A stretch of 64,000 bases of DNA from Syntrophomonas zehnderi OL-4. Its GTDB lineage: Bacteria; Bacillota; Syntrophomonadia; Syntrophomonadales; Syntrophomonadaceae. Location of the stretch: assembly GCF_000983115.1 (NCBI RefSeq), contig NZ_CGIH01000005.1, forward strand, positions 1 to 64,000, given 5' to 3'. The notes below the pieces were generated by a model. The model was not told the DNA's origin. It worked only from the letters and a program-made list of their open reading frames with translations, and ran no database searches. A program made the position numbers and the translations under genes. Below are positions 9,567 through 17,834 of the stretch, one piece after another (the first letter of the stretch is position 1; every line of letters starts with the position of its first letter).

Positions 9567-10436
9567 ATGAAAAGCCTGGGATTGGCTCTAGGCGGCGGTG
9601 GCATGAGGGGGATGGCCCATATCGGTATATTGCAGGTATTATGGGATCATGGTCTGACCCCGGAATTTATATCCGGTACCAGTGTGGGCAGCATAATGGC
9701 AGCTTTTTATGCCGCGGGTATTTCTCCCTATCGCCTGGAAAAGATCGTTTTAGGGTTAAAACCGACCGATTATCTGGACTACAATATCGGCGGAACTATT
9801 AAATATTTGTTCAGTCTGGTCTGTCCCGGCTATGATACTGCCTTAAACGGAGTTTTGCAGGGCAACAAGATTGAAAAGATCATATATCGTTATACCAAAG
9901 GCAAAAAGTTAAAGGATATGCCCTTACCCTTGGCTATCGTTGCCTGCGATATCGATACCGGCAAAAAAGTGATCTTTACCAACCAGGATATAGACTATGA
10001 GCAAGCCGATGTGGTTATTATAAAGGACGCCCTGGTCAGCGAAGCTGTGCGAGCCAGCATCTCTATACCGGTTACCTTTAAACCCAAGCATTTGCAGGGA
10101 ATGCAGATGGTTGACGGCGGAATCAAGGATATCCTCCCGGTTACTGTTAATAAAGTGATGGGAGCGGATTATGTTCTGGGGGTAAACCTCGGCCGGGAAA
10201 TATATGATACCAAAGTAGAAGGGATTTTACAGATAGTATCCCGCACTCTCAGTATCCTGACCTATGAAACTTCGGATTTGGCGGAGGAAATATATGCCGA
10301 TATGATCATCTATCCTAAAATAAATGGAGCCCGGCTGGAGGATATTGGCAAAGCGGGAATATTTATACGCGCCGGGCGTCGTGCCATGAAAGAGAAGTTA
10401 AATGAATTAAAACAGGGTTTAAAGGAGTCTGGATAG
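9567..10436 (+). CDS. Patatin-like phospholipase (RssA family)
   Basis: A 289-residue cytosolic or peripheral lipid acyl hydrolase of the patatin fold. The oxyanion-hole motif GGGGMRGMAH is at residues 9-18, the nucleophile serine is in GTSVGS (about 40-45), and the catalytic aspartate is in VDGGIKD (about 188-194). These form the Ser-Asp dyad of the family. Length and the compact layout match bacterial RssA/YlbK-type proteins; the substrate is unknown. ATG at 9567 follows GGGAGGG; a second ATG at 9563 is out of frame. It follows the small helical protein gene and precedes a tiny ribbon-helix-helix gene. Confidence 0.88.
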   Translation: MKSLGLALGGGGMRGMAHIGILQVLWDHGLTPEFISGTSVGSIMAAFYAAGISPYRLEKIVLGLKPTDYLDYNIGGTIKYLFSLVCPGYDTALNGVLQGNKIEKIIYRYTKGKKLKDMPLPLAIVACDIDTGKKVIFTNQDIDYEQADVVIIKDALVSEAVRASISIPVTFKPKHLQGMQMVDGGIKDILPVTVNKVMGADYVLGVNLGREIYDTKVEGILQIVSRTLSILTYETSDLAEEIYADMIIYPKINGARLEDIGKAGIFIRAGRRAMKEKLNELKQGLKESG

Positions 10437-10522
10437 TAACAGAAATTACCCCATCAACATATACTAAGCACAAAGCAGAACTTCTAGTCCAGGATTCACG
10501 ATCTGACGGGGAGGGGGTAAAA

Positions 10523-10681
10523 ATGGCTACTGAACAATTTGAACATGCAACGTTTTATTTAACACGTCAACAGGTCAATGACATAAAAGAGCTGGCCAAG
10601 AAAAACCAAATATCGCGCAGTGCATTGGTTAGAATGATTATTAGAGAATACCTGGCCAAACAGGATGAAAATAAAGGCTGA
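10523..10681 (+). CDS. Tiny ribbon-helix-helix DNA-binding protein
   Basis: A 52-residue protein with the pattern of a ribbon-helix-helix (CopG/Arc/MetJ) domain. There is one beta-strand (HATFYLTRQQ), a first helix (VNDIKELAKKNQ), the turn ISRSA, and a second helix (LVRMIIREYLAK). ATG at 10523 lies 6 bases after GAGGGGG. It is short and easily missed. Such proteins act as dimers, often as antitoxins or autoregulators, but no toxin gene adjoins it. A long perfect inverted repeat begins 48 bases after its stop. Confidence 0.75.
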   Translation: MATEQFEHATFYLTRQQVNDIKELAKKNQISRSALVRMIIREYLAKQDENKG

Positions 10682-10729
10682 TCTTACAGAGGGGGTTGTT
10701 TCCAGTCTGTATGCTTACATCTTAAAGGG

Positions 10730-10789
10730 GCACAGTCTGACGTTCTTGGGGTGTCGTTAAAATGACACCCCAAGAACGTCAGACTGTGC
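10730..10789. repeat. 26-bp perfect inverted repeat
   Basis: Arms at 10730-10755 and 10764-10789 are exact reverse complements with an 8-base loop (GTTAAAAT). The inner part reads GGGGTGTC/GACACCCC. It lies between a plus-strand gene and a minus-strand gene that converge on it. It could serve as a bidirectional terminator, though neither side has a U-tract. The length and perfection also fit a mobile-element remnant. Confidence 0.85.
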
Positions 10790-10869
10790 TGTACCATAAC
10801 CATAGCAGTCTTAAAAGTGCAAGTGTTGTAAAGCAATCATTTTCCACTCAGGCATTGCTGAAGCCCTGT

Positions 10870-11559
10870 TTAGAGAGTTCTGCCAGTAATGGAAATTAAA
10901 TTCATGTATCTGCCGTTGTCAGCATTTATCATGGCTCTATCTTCAACCGCATAAGGATTGTCAGTAGAAAGCCAATCATTCCAGGCCCTATCAAAGCAGT
11001 TCATTTCTTCTATACAGTAGTCAGCAAGCGACTTTTCAAACATTGGTCTCCACCAGTCAATTGAATGCCACATAGCCAGGGCTTCTTCTTCCCAAAATGA
11101 CTTCATCTCAGCAGGAATATTTTCCTGCACTTCAAATTTCATGCCGGGAAAAGCAAGAGCCACCCAAGCATTATTTTTTAAGAACGGTTTTAACTTTTCG
11201 CTGAAGTATTTATCGTTATTCCCAAAATAATGATAAGCATCTACACTTACTACAGCATCAAAATAATCATTGGCAAACGGGAGGCTTAGTGCATCTGAAT
11301 GTATGGGGATAATTAAATCATCAACCTCCATTTGTCGGAAACGCCTTAGGTTATCGGTTGCAGAAACCCACAAATCAACCGCAAAAACCTGCACCCCATA
11401 TTTTTTTGCCAAAAAAATAGAAGTTAAACCTTTCCCGCAACCCAAATCTAGAACCCGCATCCCTTTTTTTAAGGGAAGAAGGTGAGTTAGTTCTTCAATT
11501 ATGATTAGTGAGTTCGGTCCCATCATATGCAACGCCAGAAATTCTTTACTAAAGTTCAT
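10870..11559 (-). CDS. Class I SAM-dependent methyltransferase
   Basis: A 229-residue cytosolic methyltransferase. Motif I is VLDLGCGKG with the glycine-rich SAM loop, followed by the acidic end of strand 2 (FAVDLW), motif III-like IHSDALSLPF and the FDAVVSVDAYHYFG segment. It resembles small-molecule methyltransferases of the UbiE/Methyltransf_11 type; the substrate cannot be told. The start at 11559 (ATG) has GGGGAGG just upstream on the minus strand; the frame is open beyond it to 11628, but without a ribosome site. It is read divergently from gdhA, downstream of a small HTH-like gene, in an island not found in the Bacillus gene order. Confidence 0.8.
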   Translation of the reverse strand: MNFSKEFLALHMMGPNSLIIIEELTHLLPLKKGMRVLDLGCGKGLTSIFLAKKYGVQVFAVDLWVSATDNLRRFRQMEVDDLIIPIHSDALSLPFANDYFDAVVSVDAYHYFGNNDKYFSEKLKPFLKNNAWVALAFPGMKFEVQENIPAEMKSFWEEEALAMWHSIDWWRPMFEKSLADYCIEEMNCFDRAWNDWLSTDNPYAVEDRAMINADNGRYMNLISITGRTL

Positions 11560-11575
11560 TGTCAAACCTCCCCAG

Positions 11576-11797
11576 TCAAGCCAGCCAAGGGGATGGATCT
11601 TGAGGCAGGCATTTCCAATTAACCGCATCCTTTATTAACGACCTGCCAAGACCGGTTACTCTGGAAATCTGACTGCAAGATAATCTTTCCCCGTGGTGTA
11701 TAGCGTCTTTTTCATGCTTTAAAATAGTCGGCCGGTTTTTTCCCCGCCAAGCAATATGGTATATACCTGCCCATTTCTCCCGGTCAGTTCCCGGCAT
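11576..11797 (-). CDS. Small protein with a possible helix-turn-helix
   Basis: A 73-residue reading frame I do not recognise. ATG at 11797 is well placed 8 bases after AGGAGG on the minus strand, and a TATAAT lies just upstream, so expression is plausible. The second half (LSCSQISRVTGLGRSLIKDAV) has the spacing of a helix-turn-helix. The first part (KWAGIYHIAWRGKNRP) faintly recalls the start of REP-associated Y1 transposases, so it could be a transposase remnant and not a regulator. Its 3' end precedes the methyltransferase start by 16 bases. Confidence 0.4.
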   Translation of the reverse strand: MPGTDREKWAGIYHIAWRGKNRPTILKHEKDAIHHGERLSCSQISRVTGLGRSLIKDAVNWKCLPQDPSPWLA

Positions 11798-12027
11798 GGC
11801 ATGCACCTCCTAGATTATAGTATAATTATACGGATATTTTTACCAGACCCAAGAGCCGTCTGGCTGGTCGAGATAAAATTCCCCAGCCCAAAAAATAAAT
11901 CCATTCCCCAAAAAGTATCTGAATCCGGGTTAAACTGATATTTAGAAAAAAAGAGATTCCATTAGCCTGGTGAGGAAATCAAAGCTGGGGAGTCTGCTCC
12001 ACCTTCCAAGAGCGTTCTCCTGGGGCA

Positions 12028-12083
12028 TGGTATAATGATGTATACTGAATACCCGGTATTCATGTATACAAAATACGGGTATA
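12028..12083 (+). promoter_or_regulatory. gdhA promoter with palindromic operator
   Basis: An extended -10 (TGG then TATAAT at 12031-12036) is followed at once by a long imperfect palindrome, 12039-12070. Its half TGTATAC-T-GAATACC is mirrored by GGTATTC-AT-GTATACA with one inserted base. A third related stretch, AAATACGGGTATA, follows at 12071-12083. The operator would overlap the start of transcription, as expected for a repressor. The core TGTATACA resembles sites of FadR-type GntR regulators; a gene of that type lies at 19648. Confidence 0.6.
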
Positions 12084-12147
12084 TTTAGTTATAATCATTT
12101 TTAATGAATGAAGCCATATTAAATGCAGCAGGGAGGAAAAAACCGCA

Positions 12148-13428
12148 ATGAGTTCTTATAACCCTTATGAAAATGCGCAAGCCCAGTTTGACCGGGTGGC
12201 GAAAATTATCGGCCTAGATGAAGCCAGCTGTCAGCTGCTGCGCCAGCCGATGCGGGAGTATCATTTTACTATTCCGGTACATATGGATGATGGTACTACC
12301 AAAGTTTTTAACGGTTACCGGGTGCAGCATAATGATGCCCGAGGCCCGGCCAAAGGCGGCATACGCTTTCATCCTCATGAGACAGCGGATACCGTAAAAG
12401 CGCTGGCCATGTGGATGACCTGGAAATGTTCGGTAGTCGATATTCCGCTGGGCGGAGGCAAAGGCGGGATTGTCTGCGACCCCCGCAATATGACCGAGAA
12501 CGAGCAGGAAAGACTTTGCCGGGGCTGGGTCAGACAGATTGCTAAAGACGTAGGGCCGCTTATCGATGTCCCGGCACCGGATGTAATGACTAACAGCAAA
12601 CATATGTTGTGGATGCTGGATGAATTTGAAACGATTCATGGCGGCCGCTATCCCGGCTTTATCACCGGTAAACCGGTAGGCATGGGCGGATCTTTAGGCA
12701 GAACAGAAGCCACCGGTTACGGCGTAATCTATACCGTTCGCGAAGCCCTTAAAGACCTGGGGATCGATATTAAAAACACCACCGCCAGCATCCAGGGGTT
12801 TGGCAATGTAGCCCAGTATGCCACCCGGCTGTTTGAAAATCTGGGGGGTAAAGTGGTGGCAGTTTCCTGCTGGGACAATGTCGACCACAAAGCTTACACC
12901 TTTCTTAAAAAAGATGGATTAAATGGGGAAGCCCTGCAGGCAATAGCTGATCCCTTCGGAGGTCTTAATAAGGATAAAGCCCGCGATCTGGGCTGTCAAA
13001 TACTGCCGGGAGATGCCTGGCTGGAACAGGAGGTTGATGTTTTAATCCCGGCAGCCCTGGAAAACCAGATCAATATGGATAATGTGAAAAAGATTAGTCC
13101 CGCCGTAAAAATTATCGCCGAAGGAGCCAATGGCCCGATTAATACCGAGGCCGATGAAATTATCAGGGCCAGCGGTATTTTCCTCATTCCTGATTTCCTG
13201 GCCAACGCCGGAGGAGTAACCTGCAGTTATTTTGAGCAGGTACAATCGAACCTGAATTTTTTCTGGGAAAAGGACGAGGTCTTGGACAAACTTGATATTA
13301 AGATGACCTCAGCTTATAGAGCCGTTAAGGATATAGCTGAGCGGAAATCCTTATACATGCGGGATGCAGCCTACGTCATAGCCATAAACCGGGTAGCCCA
13401 GGCTGTAAAGATGCGAGGCTGGGTATAA
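12148..13428 (+). CDS. gdhA: Glutamate dehydrogenase (Glu/Leu/Phe/Val family)
   Basis: Interconverts glutamate and 2-oxoglutarate plus ammonia. A 426-residue enzyme of the hexameric GDH family. Seen: the substrate-binding lysines in AKGGIRFHP and PLGGGKGGI, the catalytic aspartate in VPAPDVMTN, and the Rossmann fingerprint GFGNVAQYATRLF. The conserved IAEGANGPINTEAD and LANAGGVTCSYFEQVQ are also present. Length and motifs fit the NAD-dependent catabolic type (RocG/GudB-like); cofactor choice is inferred. ATG at 12148 follows GGGAGG with a rather long spacer. It has its own operator-bearing promoter. Not part of the conserved origin-region order, so inserted here. Confidence 0.93.
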   Translation: MSSYNPYENAQAQFDRVAKIIGLDEASCQLLRQPMREYHFTIPVHMDDGTTKVFNGYRVQHNDARGPAKGGIRFHPHETADTVKALAMWMTWKCSVVDIPLGGGKGGIVCDPRNMTENEQERLCRGWVRQIAKDVGPLIDVPAPDVMTNSKHMLWMLDEFETIHGGRYPGFITGKPVGMGGSLGRTEATGYGVIYTVREALKDLGIDIKNTTASIQGFGNVAQYATRLFENLGGKVVAVSCWDNVDHKAYTFLKKDGLNGEALQAIADPFGGLNKDKARDLGCQILPGDAWLEQEVDVLIPAALENQINMDNVKKISPAVKIIAEGANGPINTEADEIIRASGIFLIPDFLANAGGVTCSYFEQVQSNLNFFWEKDEVLDKLDIKMTSAYRAVKDIAERKSLYMRDAAYVIAINRVAQAVKMRGWV

Positions 13429-13480
13429 GCGTATTAGAAAGCGGAAACGCTGCGGGGAAATAATGTAGGGTGGGTAGCTG

Positions 13481-16400
13481 ATGGATGATAGGCAAGCCGC
13501 CGGTGAATATTTGCTGGACAACCTGAAAGAAAGAGCCAAAGAGTTAAACTGTCTATATAAGGTGGATGAGATACTAAATAATCCGCGCTTATCCCTGGCG
13601 GAGATTTTTACGGGCATAACGAGGGTTATGCCCTCGGGGTGGCAGTTTCCTGAGCAATGTCAGGCCCGGATAGTATATGCCGGCAACAGCTACCAGACCC
13701 CGGGTTTTAAAAGCTCGCCCATATCCCTGAGTGCCGATATTAAAATAAGCGATAAGATTACAGGCACGATAGAAGTTATCTATACACATGAAGTGCCCAA
13801 AGCCGAAGACGATTATTTCCTGGAAAAAGAAATAAAACTCATCAATACTATTGCTGATCGGATTGGCCAGAGCATTTTTAAACGGCATATGGAACAGGTT
13901 TGGCAGGAATGGAATACCTCCAGAAACGCAACCGCGGACAGTGATGTTACCCGGGAATGGATGGTTATGGTTGACATTTTGAGCAGAACTGATCCCCATA
14001 TGCTGCTGCATATCTGCCGCAAAATGATAAATCACCTCTATTTAAGCGGGATACAGGAAGCCGCAGCGATCTTCGGGGATTTTTCGTCCGGTTGGCAAGG
14101 AGGGTACGCCGGGGAAGTTAATTATCCCAGTGAAAAGCAGCCTCGGGCCAACATAGAAGATATACGTAAAAAAACATTTCACTTGGCTGCCCATCATTTA
14201 AGCGATGCGGAAATATCCGTGCGGCTGAAGCAATGGATACAGGAAGAAAAAGCCTATCCCTTGATAAGGGCCGTTGACCGGCTCGATGCTTCCGTAAAAG
14301 AAATAGTAAACGTAGTCAGTCGTTACAGCTATACCGCCCAGGACAACGAACGCAGTTATTTTCCCCTGGAAAGATGGCTGGTGGTAGCATTAATCCAGCG
14401 TTTTCTTTCCGAAAAAATGGACTTTATTGTCATTGCCCGTCAATACCTGGAAATAAGCGATTTTAGTAATATCGTCAGCCGGCTCATCTTTCCGGAAGGC
14501 AGCCATGGCAAAATTGGGGGCAAAGCCACCGGCCTGTTTTTAGCCCAGCAGATTATAGAAAAAGCCGCGGAGGATCAACCGCTCTTAAAAGCCGTCAAGG
14601 TGCCCAAAACCTGGTATATAACTACAGATGAATCCAAAGAATTTATCCACTACAACCATCTGGAAGATTTAAATGTGCAAAAATACAAGGAACTATATGA
14701 GATAAGACTTGATTACCCCAACATTATCCAAATCCTAAAAAATTCCGAATTACCGCCGGGTGTCGTTAAAAGTCTGGCCATGGCCTTAGATGATTTCGGG
14801 GATGTTCCCCTTATTGTACGCAGCTCCAGCCTGCTGGAAGACCAGTTGGGGGCAGCATTTGCCGGCAAATACAAAAGCCTTTTTCTGGCCAACCAAGGCA
14901 GCAAACAAGAACGGCTGCAAGCCCTTATGGGTGCCATAGTAGAAGTTTACGCATCCATTTACAGCCCGGACTCAATTCAATACCGGGCCGAAAGAGGTTT
15001 GTTGGATTTTAACGAAGAAATGGGCATCCTCATCCAGGAGGTGGTAGGGTGCCGCATAGGGCCTTATTATCTGCCGCTTTATGCCGGGGTGGGCTTCAGC
15101 CAAAATGAATTTCGCTGGTCCCCGCGCATCAAACGTCAGGACGGACTGCTCCGTCTGGTAATGGGTTTGGGTACCCGCGCGGTAGATAGATTAAGTGATG
15201 ATTTTCCGGTGCTGGTTTCGCCCGGACAGCCCCAGCTCAGGGTCAATAAAGTTCCGGATGAAATAAAACGTTATTCCCCCCAAAAAGTAGATGTTATCAA
15301 CCTGGAGAAAGACACCTTCGAGACGGTAGAAATAAACGAGCTGATTAGAACCCATGGTGACCAGGTTCCCCATCTGCAGAAACTTTTTTCGATATACAGG
15401 GAGGATTATATCAAAAAACCGCTGGCCTTTGAGGTTGACTGTAGGCAGGATGATCTCCTGCTGACATTTGATGGTCTGATTTCCGATACCCCCTTTATCA
15501 GGCAAATATATATGATCCTTACGCTGTTGCAGGACAAACTAGGCACAGCGGTGGATATTGAATTTGCCTCTGACGGGGAAAACTTCTATCTTTTACAATG
15601 CCGTCCCCAGTGTTTTGGCCCGGAAAACGCCGCGGCACCCATTCCCAAGGACATCCCGTCTAAGGACATCGTCTTTTCTGCCCAGCGTTACATTGCCAAT
15701 GGAACCATATCGGATATATCACATATTGTATATGTCAGACCGGAAGGTTATAACCGGCTGCCTAACCGGGACAATCTGCTGGATGTAGCCCGGGCAGTCG
15801 GTAAACTCAATTTACTCTTGCCCAGACGTCGCTTTCTTTTAATGGGGCCGGGGCGCTGGGGAAGCCGCGGCGATATTAAGATGGGAGTTCCGGTAAGCTA
15901 TGCCGATATATACAATACCGCTGCCCTAATCGAAATAGCCCGCCAAAAATCCAACTATCTGCCGGAACTGTCCTTTGGCACCCATTTTTTTCAGGATCTG
16001 GTCGAGGCTGATATTCGTTACCTGCCTCTTTATCCGGATGATCCGGGGATTGAATTTAACGAAAGATTCTTAGACCGCTGTGAAAACATACTAACCCGAA
16101 TTCTGCCGGAATTCAGCTACCTTGACGAGGTCGTTCGGGTAATCGATGTGCCCGCCAATACCGGGGGCAACATACTGATGATAGCAATGAATGCAGATTT
16201 GAATGAAGCTTTGGGATATCTGGCGCCTTCTTCGCCGGCTATCCAGGCGCCTTATGCAAAAGCCATAATAGACTGGCAGGAGCCCGGGGAAACGTATTCT
16301 GAGGACAGGTACTGGCGCTGGCGTTTTCATATGGCGGAGAAAATAGCCGCCCACCTGGATTTAAAAAAATTGGCGGTCAAAGGGATATATCTGTTCGGCA

Positions 16401-16672
16401 GTACCAACCACGGAACCGCCGGCCCGGGAAGTGATATTGACCTTTTGATCCACTTTCAGGGGGATAATAAACAGTATGAAGAGTTGATGCACTGGCTCAA
16501 AGGCTGGAGCCAGTGCCTGGCCGAGATTAATTACCTAAAAACCGGCTATAATACAGAAGAATTATTGGACATTCATATCGTCACCGACCAGGACATCGCC
16601 AACCAAACCGCCTTCGCGATGAAAATAAATTCCCCCACCGACCCCGCTTACCCGCTAATTCAAATAAAATAG
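13481..16672 (+). CDS. GAF-like / PEP-synthase-type ATP-grasp / nucleotidyltransferase fusion
   Basis: A 1063-residue multidomain protein. Residues about 20-140 look like a GAF-type sensor domain (NCLYKVDEIL, MPSGWQFPEQ, ending LINTIADRIGQSI). From about 345 to 710 is the ATP-grasp (PPDK_N) domain of PEP synthase and pyruvate phosphate dikinase: GGKATGL, VRSSSLLEDQLGAAFAGKY and LLQCRPQ. The swivelling phospho-histidine domain and the PEP/pyruvate barrel of those enzymes are missing. A middle region of unknown nature (about 725-930) follows. The C-terminus has a Pol-beta-type nucleotidyltransferase signature, FGSTNHGTAGPGSDIDLLI (about 972-990). Its true role is unknown; a sensory phosphotransfer or nucleotidyl-transfer enzyme is a guess. 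Its last 135 bases before the tail are duplicated at 17835. Confidence 0.8.
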   Translation: MDDRQAAGEYLLDNLKERAKELNCLYKVDEILNNPRLSLAEIFTGITRVMPSGWQFPEQCQARIVYAGNSYQTPGFKSSPISLSADIKISDKITGTIEVIYTHEVPKAEDDYFLEKEIKLINTIADRIGQSIFKRHMEQVWQEWNTSRNATADSDVTREWMVMVDILSRTDPHMLLHICRKMINHLYLSGIQEAAAIFGDFSSGWQGGYAGEVNYPSEKQPRANIEDIRKKTFHLAAHHLSDAEISVRLKQWIQEEKAYPLIRAVDRLDASVKEIVNVVSRYSYTAQDNERSYFPLERWLVVALIQRFLSEKMDFIVIARQYLEISDFSNIVSRLIFPEGSHGKIGGKATGLFLAQQIIEKAAEDQPLLKAVKVPKTWYITTDESKEFIHYNHLEDLNVQKYKELYEIRLDYPNIIQILKNSELPPGVVKSLAMALDDFGDVPLIVRSSSLLEDQLGAAFAGKYKSLFLANQGSKQERLQALMGAIVEVYASIYSPDSIQYRAERGLLDFNEEMGILIQEVVGCRIGPYYLPLYAGVGFSQNEFRWSPRIKRQDGLLRLVMGLGTRAVDRLSDDFPVLVSPGQPQLRVNKVPDEIKRYSPQKVDVINLEKDTFETVEINELIRTHGDQVPHLQKLFSIYREDYIKKPLAFEVDCRQDDLLLTFDGLISDTPFIRQIYMILTLLQDKLGTAVDIEFASDGENFYLLQCRPQCFGPENAAAPIPKDIPSKDIVFSAQRYIANGTISDISHIVYVRPEGYNRLPNRDNLLDVARAVGKLNLLLPRRRFLLMGPGRWGSRGDIKMGVPVSYADIYNTAALIEIARQKSNYLPELSFGTHFFQDLVEADIRYLPLYPDDPGIEFNERFLDRCENILTRILPEFSYLDEVVRVIDVPANTGGNILMIAMNADLNEALGYLAPSSPAIQAPYAKAIIDWQEPGETYSEDRYWRWRFHMAEKIAAHLDLKKLAVKGIYLFGSTNHGTAGPGSDIDLLIHFQGDNKQYEELMHWLKGWSQCLAEINYLKTGYNTEELLDIHIVTDQDIANQTAFAMKINSPTDPAYPLIQIK
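16510..16644 (+). repeat. 135-bp direct repeat, copy 1 (3' end of the fusion gene)
   Basis: Identical at 132 of 135 positions by eye to 17835-17969. It encodes the stretch from CLAEINYLKTGY to MKINSPTDP of the nucleotidyltransferase domain. After it, this copy ends AYPLIQIK, whereas the downstream copy continues differently. Confidence 0.95.
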
Positions 16673-16832
16673 CGAGGGCCCACAAGGGTACTTTTTCAGT
16701 GGTCTCGGACGGTTCTTATGACACTACATCCTTGCTAAATGTGGAAAGTAAAAGTAATTGATGCCGGAAACAAATAGTTTTGATTTCTATCTGAGGCTTC
16801 AACCGATGCTTTCCTGCTTTAGTCACCTCACG

Positions 16833-16861
16833 TATACAAACTACTGTTTACGGCATATACT
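16833..16861 (+). promoter_or_regulatory. Promoter of the AbrB-PIN cassette
   Basis: TATACA (16833-16838), a 17-base spacer and TATACT (16856-16861), 49 bases before the antitoxin start. The spacer region holds an inverted AAAC-TACT-GTTT, a possible autoregulatory site for the antitoxin. The preceding 16673-16830 shows nothing recognisable. Confidence 0.45.
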
Positions 16862-16909
16862 ATGGATAAAGAATTCTTGATAATTCAAGAATTAAAAGGA
16901 GTGATATTG

Positions 16910-17170
16910 ATGAACCTGGCAAAGGTATCTGCAAACGGTCAGGTCACTGTTCCCATCGAAATTCGACGCAAACTTAACCTTAAGGAAGGAGATAAAATAC
17001 TCTTTATTGAGCGTGAAAACGGCGAAATTGTAATTAACAATGCGTCTGCCACGGCCATTCTAAAAGCACAAAAGGCATTTGCGGGAGTGGCTGAAAAAGT
17101 CGGTATCGAGGATGAAGACCAGGTGCAGATTCTTATTGATGAAGTACGCTACGGAAAGGATTCCAAATAA
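16910..17170 (+). CDS. AbrB/MazE-type antitoxin
   Basis: An 86-residue protein with an N-terminal swapped-hairpin AbrB/MazE/SpoVT DNA-binding domain (AKVSANGQVTVPIEIRRKLN, then EGDKILFIERENGEIVI). Its C-terminal helical tail probably binds and blocks the partner toxin. ATG at 16910 follows AAAGGAG; the open frame before it lacks a ribosome site. Its stop overlaps the toxin start in the form TAATG, so translation is coupled. Family members repress their own operon through the AbrB domain. Confidence 0.9.
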   Translation: MNLAKVSANGQVTVPIEIRRKLNLKEGDKILFIERENGEIVINNASATAILKAQKAFAGVAEKVGIEDEDQVQILIDEVRYGKDSK

Positions 17171-17568
17171 TGAAGATACTGGTCGATACAAACATTCTCA
17201 TATACGCAATACTCTGGCCTAATTCAAAGCCTGCTGCCGCTTTGCTCCACGTTGCGCGGTTTCATGAATTGGTGCTATGTGACCGTAATATCTTTGAACT
17301 GCGGGATGTGCTGAGACGTAAGGCACCGCAGGTTTTGGCCGATGTTGATGTTTTTCTGGCCGAGCTTGCTTATGATTTAGTGCCTGCGCCTGAATATCCG
17401 CAGAAACTGATAAGCGATCCAAAGGATCAGCCGATTCTCAATGCCGCCATCATTACGGATGTTGATATCATTATCAGTGGAGATAAGCATTTCTTGATGC
17501 TTGATATGGAGCGGCCGCGCACAATGACTGCCGCACAGTATTTGGAATGGATTGTATCAAAAGAATAG
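17170..17568 (+). CDS. PIN-domain toxin (VapC-like ribonuclease)
   Basis: A 132-residue PIN-domain protein, the toxin of a type II module. Candidate acidic active-site residues are in VDTN (residue 6), FELRD (about residues 40-44), SDPKDQPIL and ISGDKHF, the usual four-acid arrangement. PIN toxins cut RNA, often tRNA or rRNA; the target here is unknown. The overlapping start with the antitoxin supports a real operon. The pair lies inside a segment bounded by the 135-bp direct repeat, a sign of recent acquisition. Confidence 0.9.
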   Translation: MKILVDTNILIYAILWPNSKPAAALLHVARFHELVLCDRNIFELRDVLRRKAPQVLADVDVFLAELAYDLVPAPEYPQKLISDPKDQPILNAAIITDVDIIISGDKHFLMLDMERPRTMTAAQYLEWIVSKE

Positions 17569-17569
17569 A

Positions 17570-17725
17570 TTCAGCCTGTTTATCCATATCAACACCCTTT
17601 ATTACCGCATTAATAAAATAGAGCATTTACTTGAACTCGACCTGTCCCGGATGGATACCCGGGTCAACCTTTACACAGCCATTAAAATATGGGACATGCT
17701 GAAATGCAATCGCCTTTTAGCATAA
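17570..17725 (+). pseudogene. Remnant of a PucR/CdaR-type regulator C-terminus
   Basis: In frame, this stretch encodes about 51 residues ending at a TAA: FSLFIHINTLYYRINKIEHL, then LELDLSRMDTRVNLYTAIKIW. That is the typical C-terminal helix-turn-helix of PucR/CdaR family activators (the form NTLxYRLxKIexLxgLDL). There is no start codon or N-terminal domain. It begins directly after the toxin stop and ends at a strong hairpin, so it is the tail of a deleted gene that kept its terminator. Confidence 0.75.
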
Positions 17726-17729
17726 AAAA

Positions 17730-17765
17730 GCGGCGCCTGCTGACATCTCTTTCCGCAGGCGCCGC
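17730..17765 (+). terminator. GC-rich hairpin after the PucR remnant
   Basis: GCGGCGCCTGC (17730-17740) pairs perfectly with GCAGGCGCCGC (17755-17765) around a 14-base loop. No U-tract follows. Probably the former terminator of the PucR-type gene. Confidence 0.6.
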
Positions 17766-17834
17766 CGCTTAGAAGCCCGGGGATCTTTTTAGGGAATGAA
17801 ATTCATCTTGCGGGTTTCGAATTCCAGGCAGTCT

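Noticed and set aside
11756-11938. 60-codon plus-strand open frame upstream of gdhA
   Set aside because: No ribosome site, and it overlaps the better supported minus-strand frame and its promoter.
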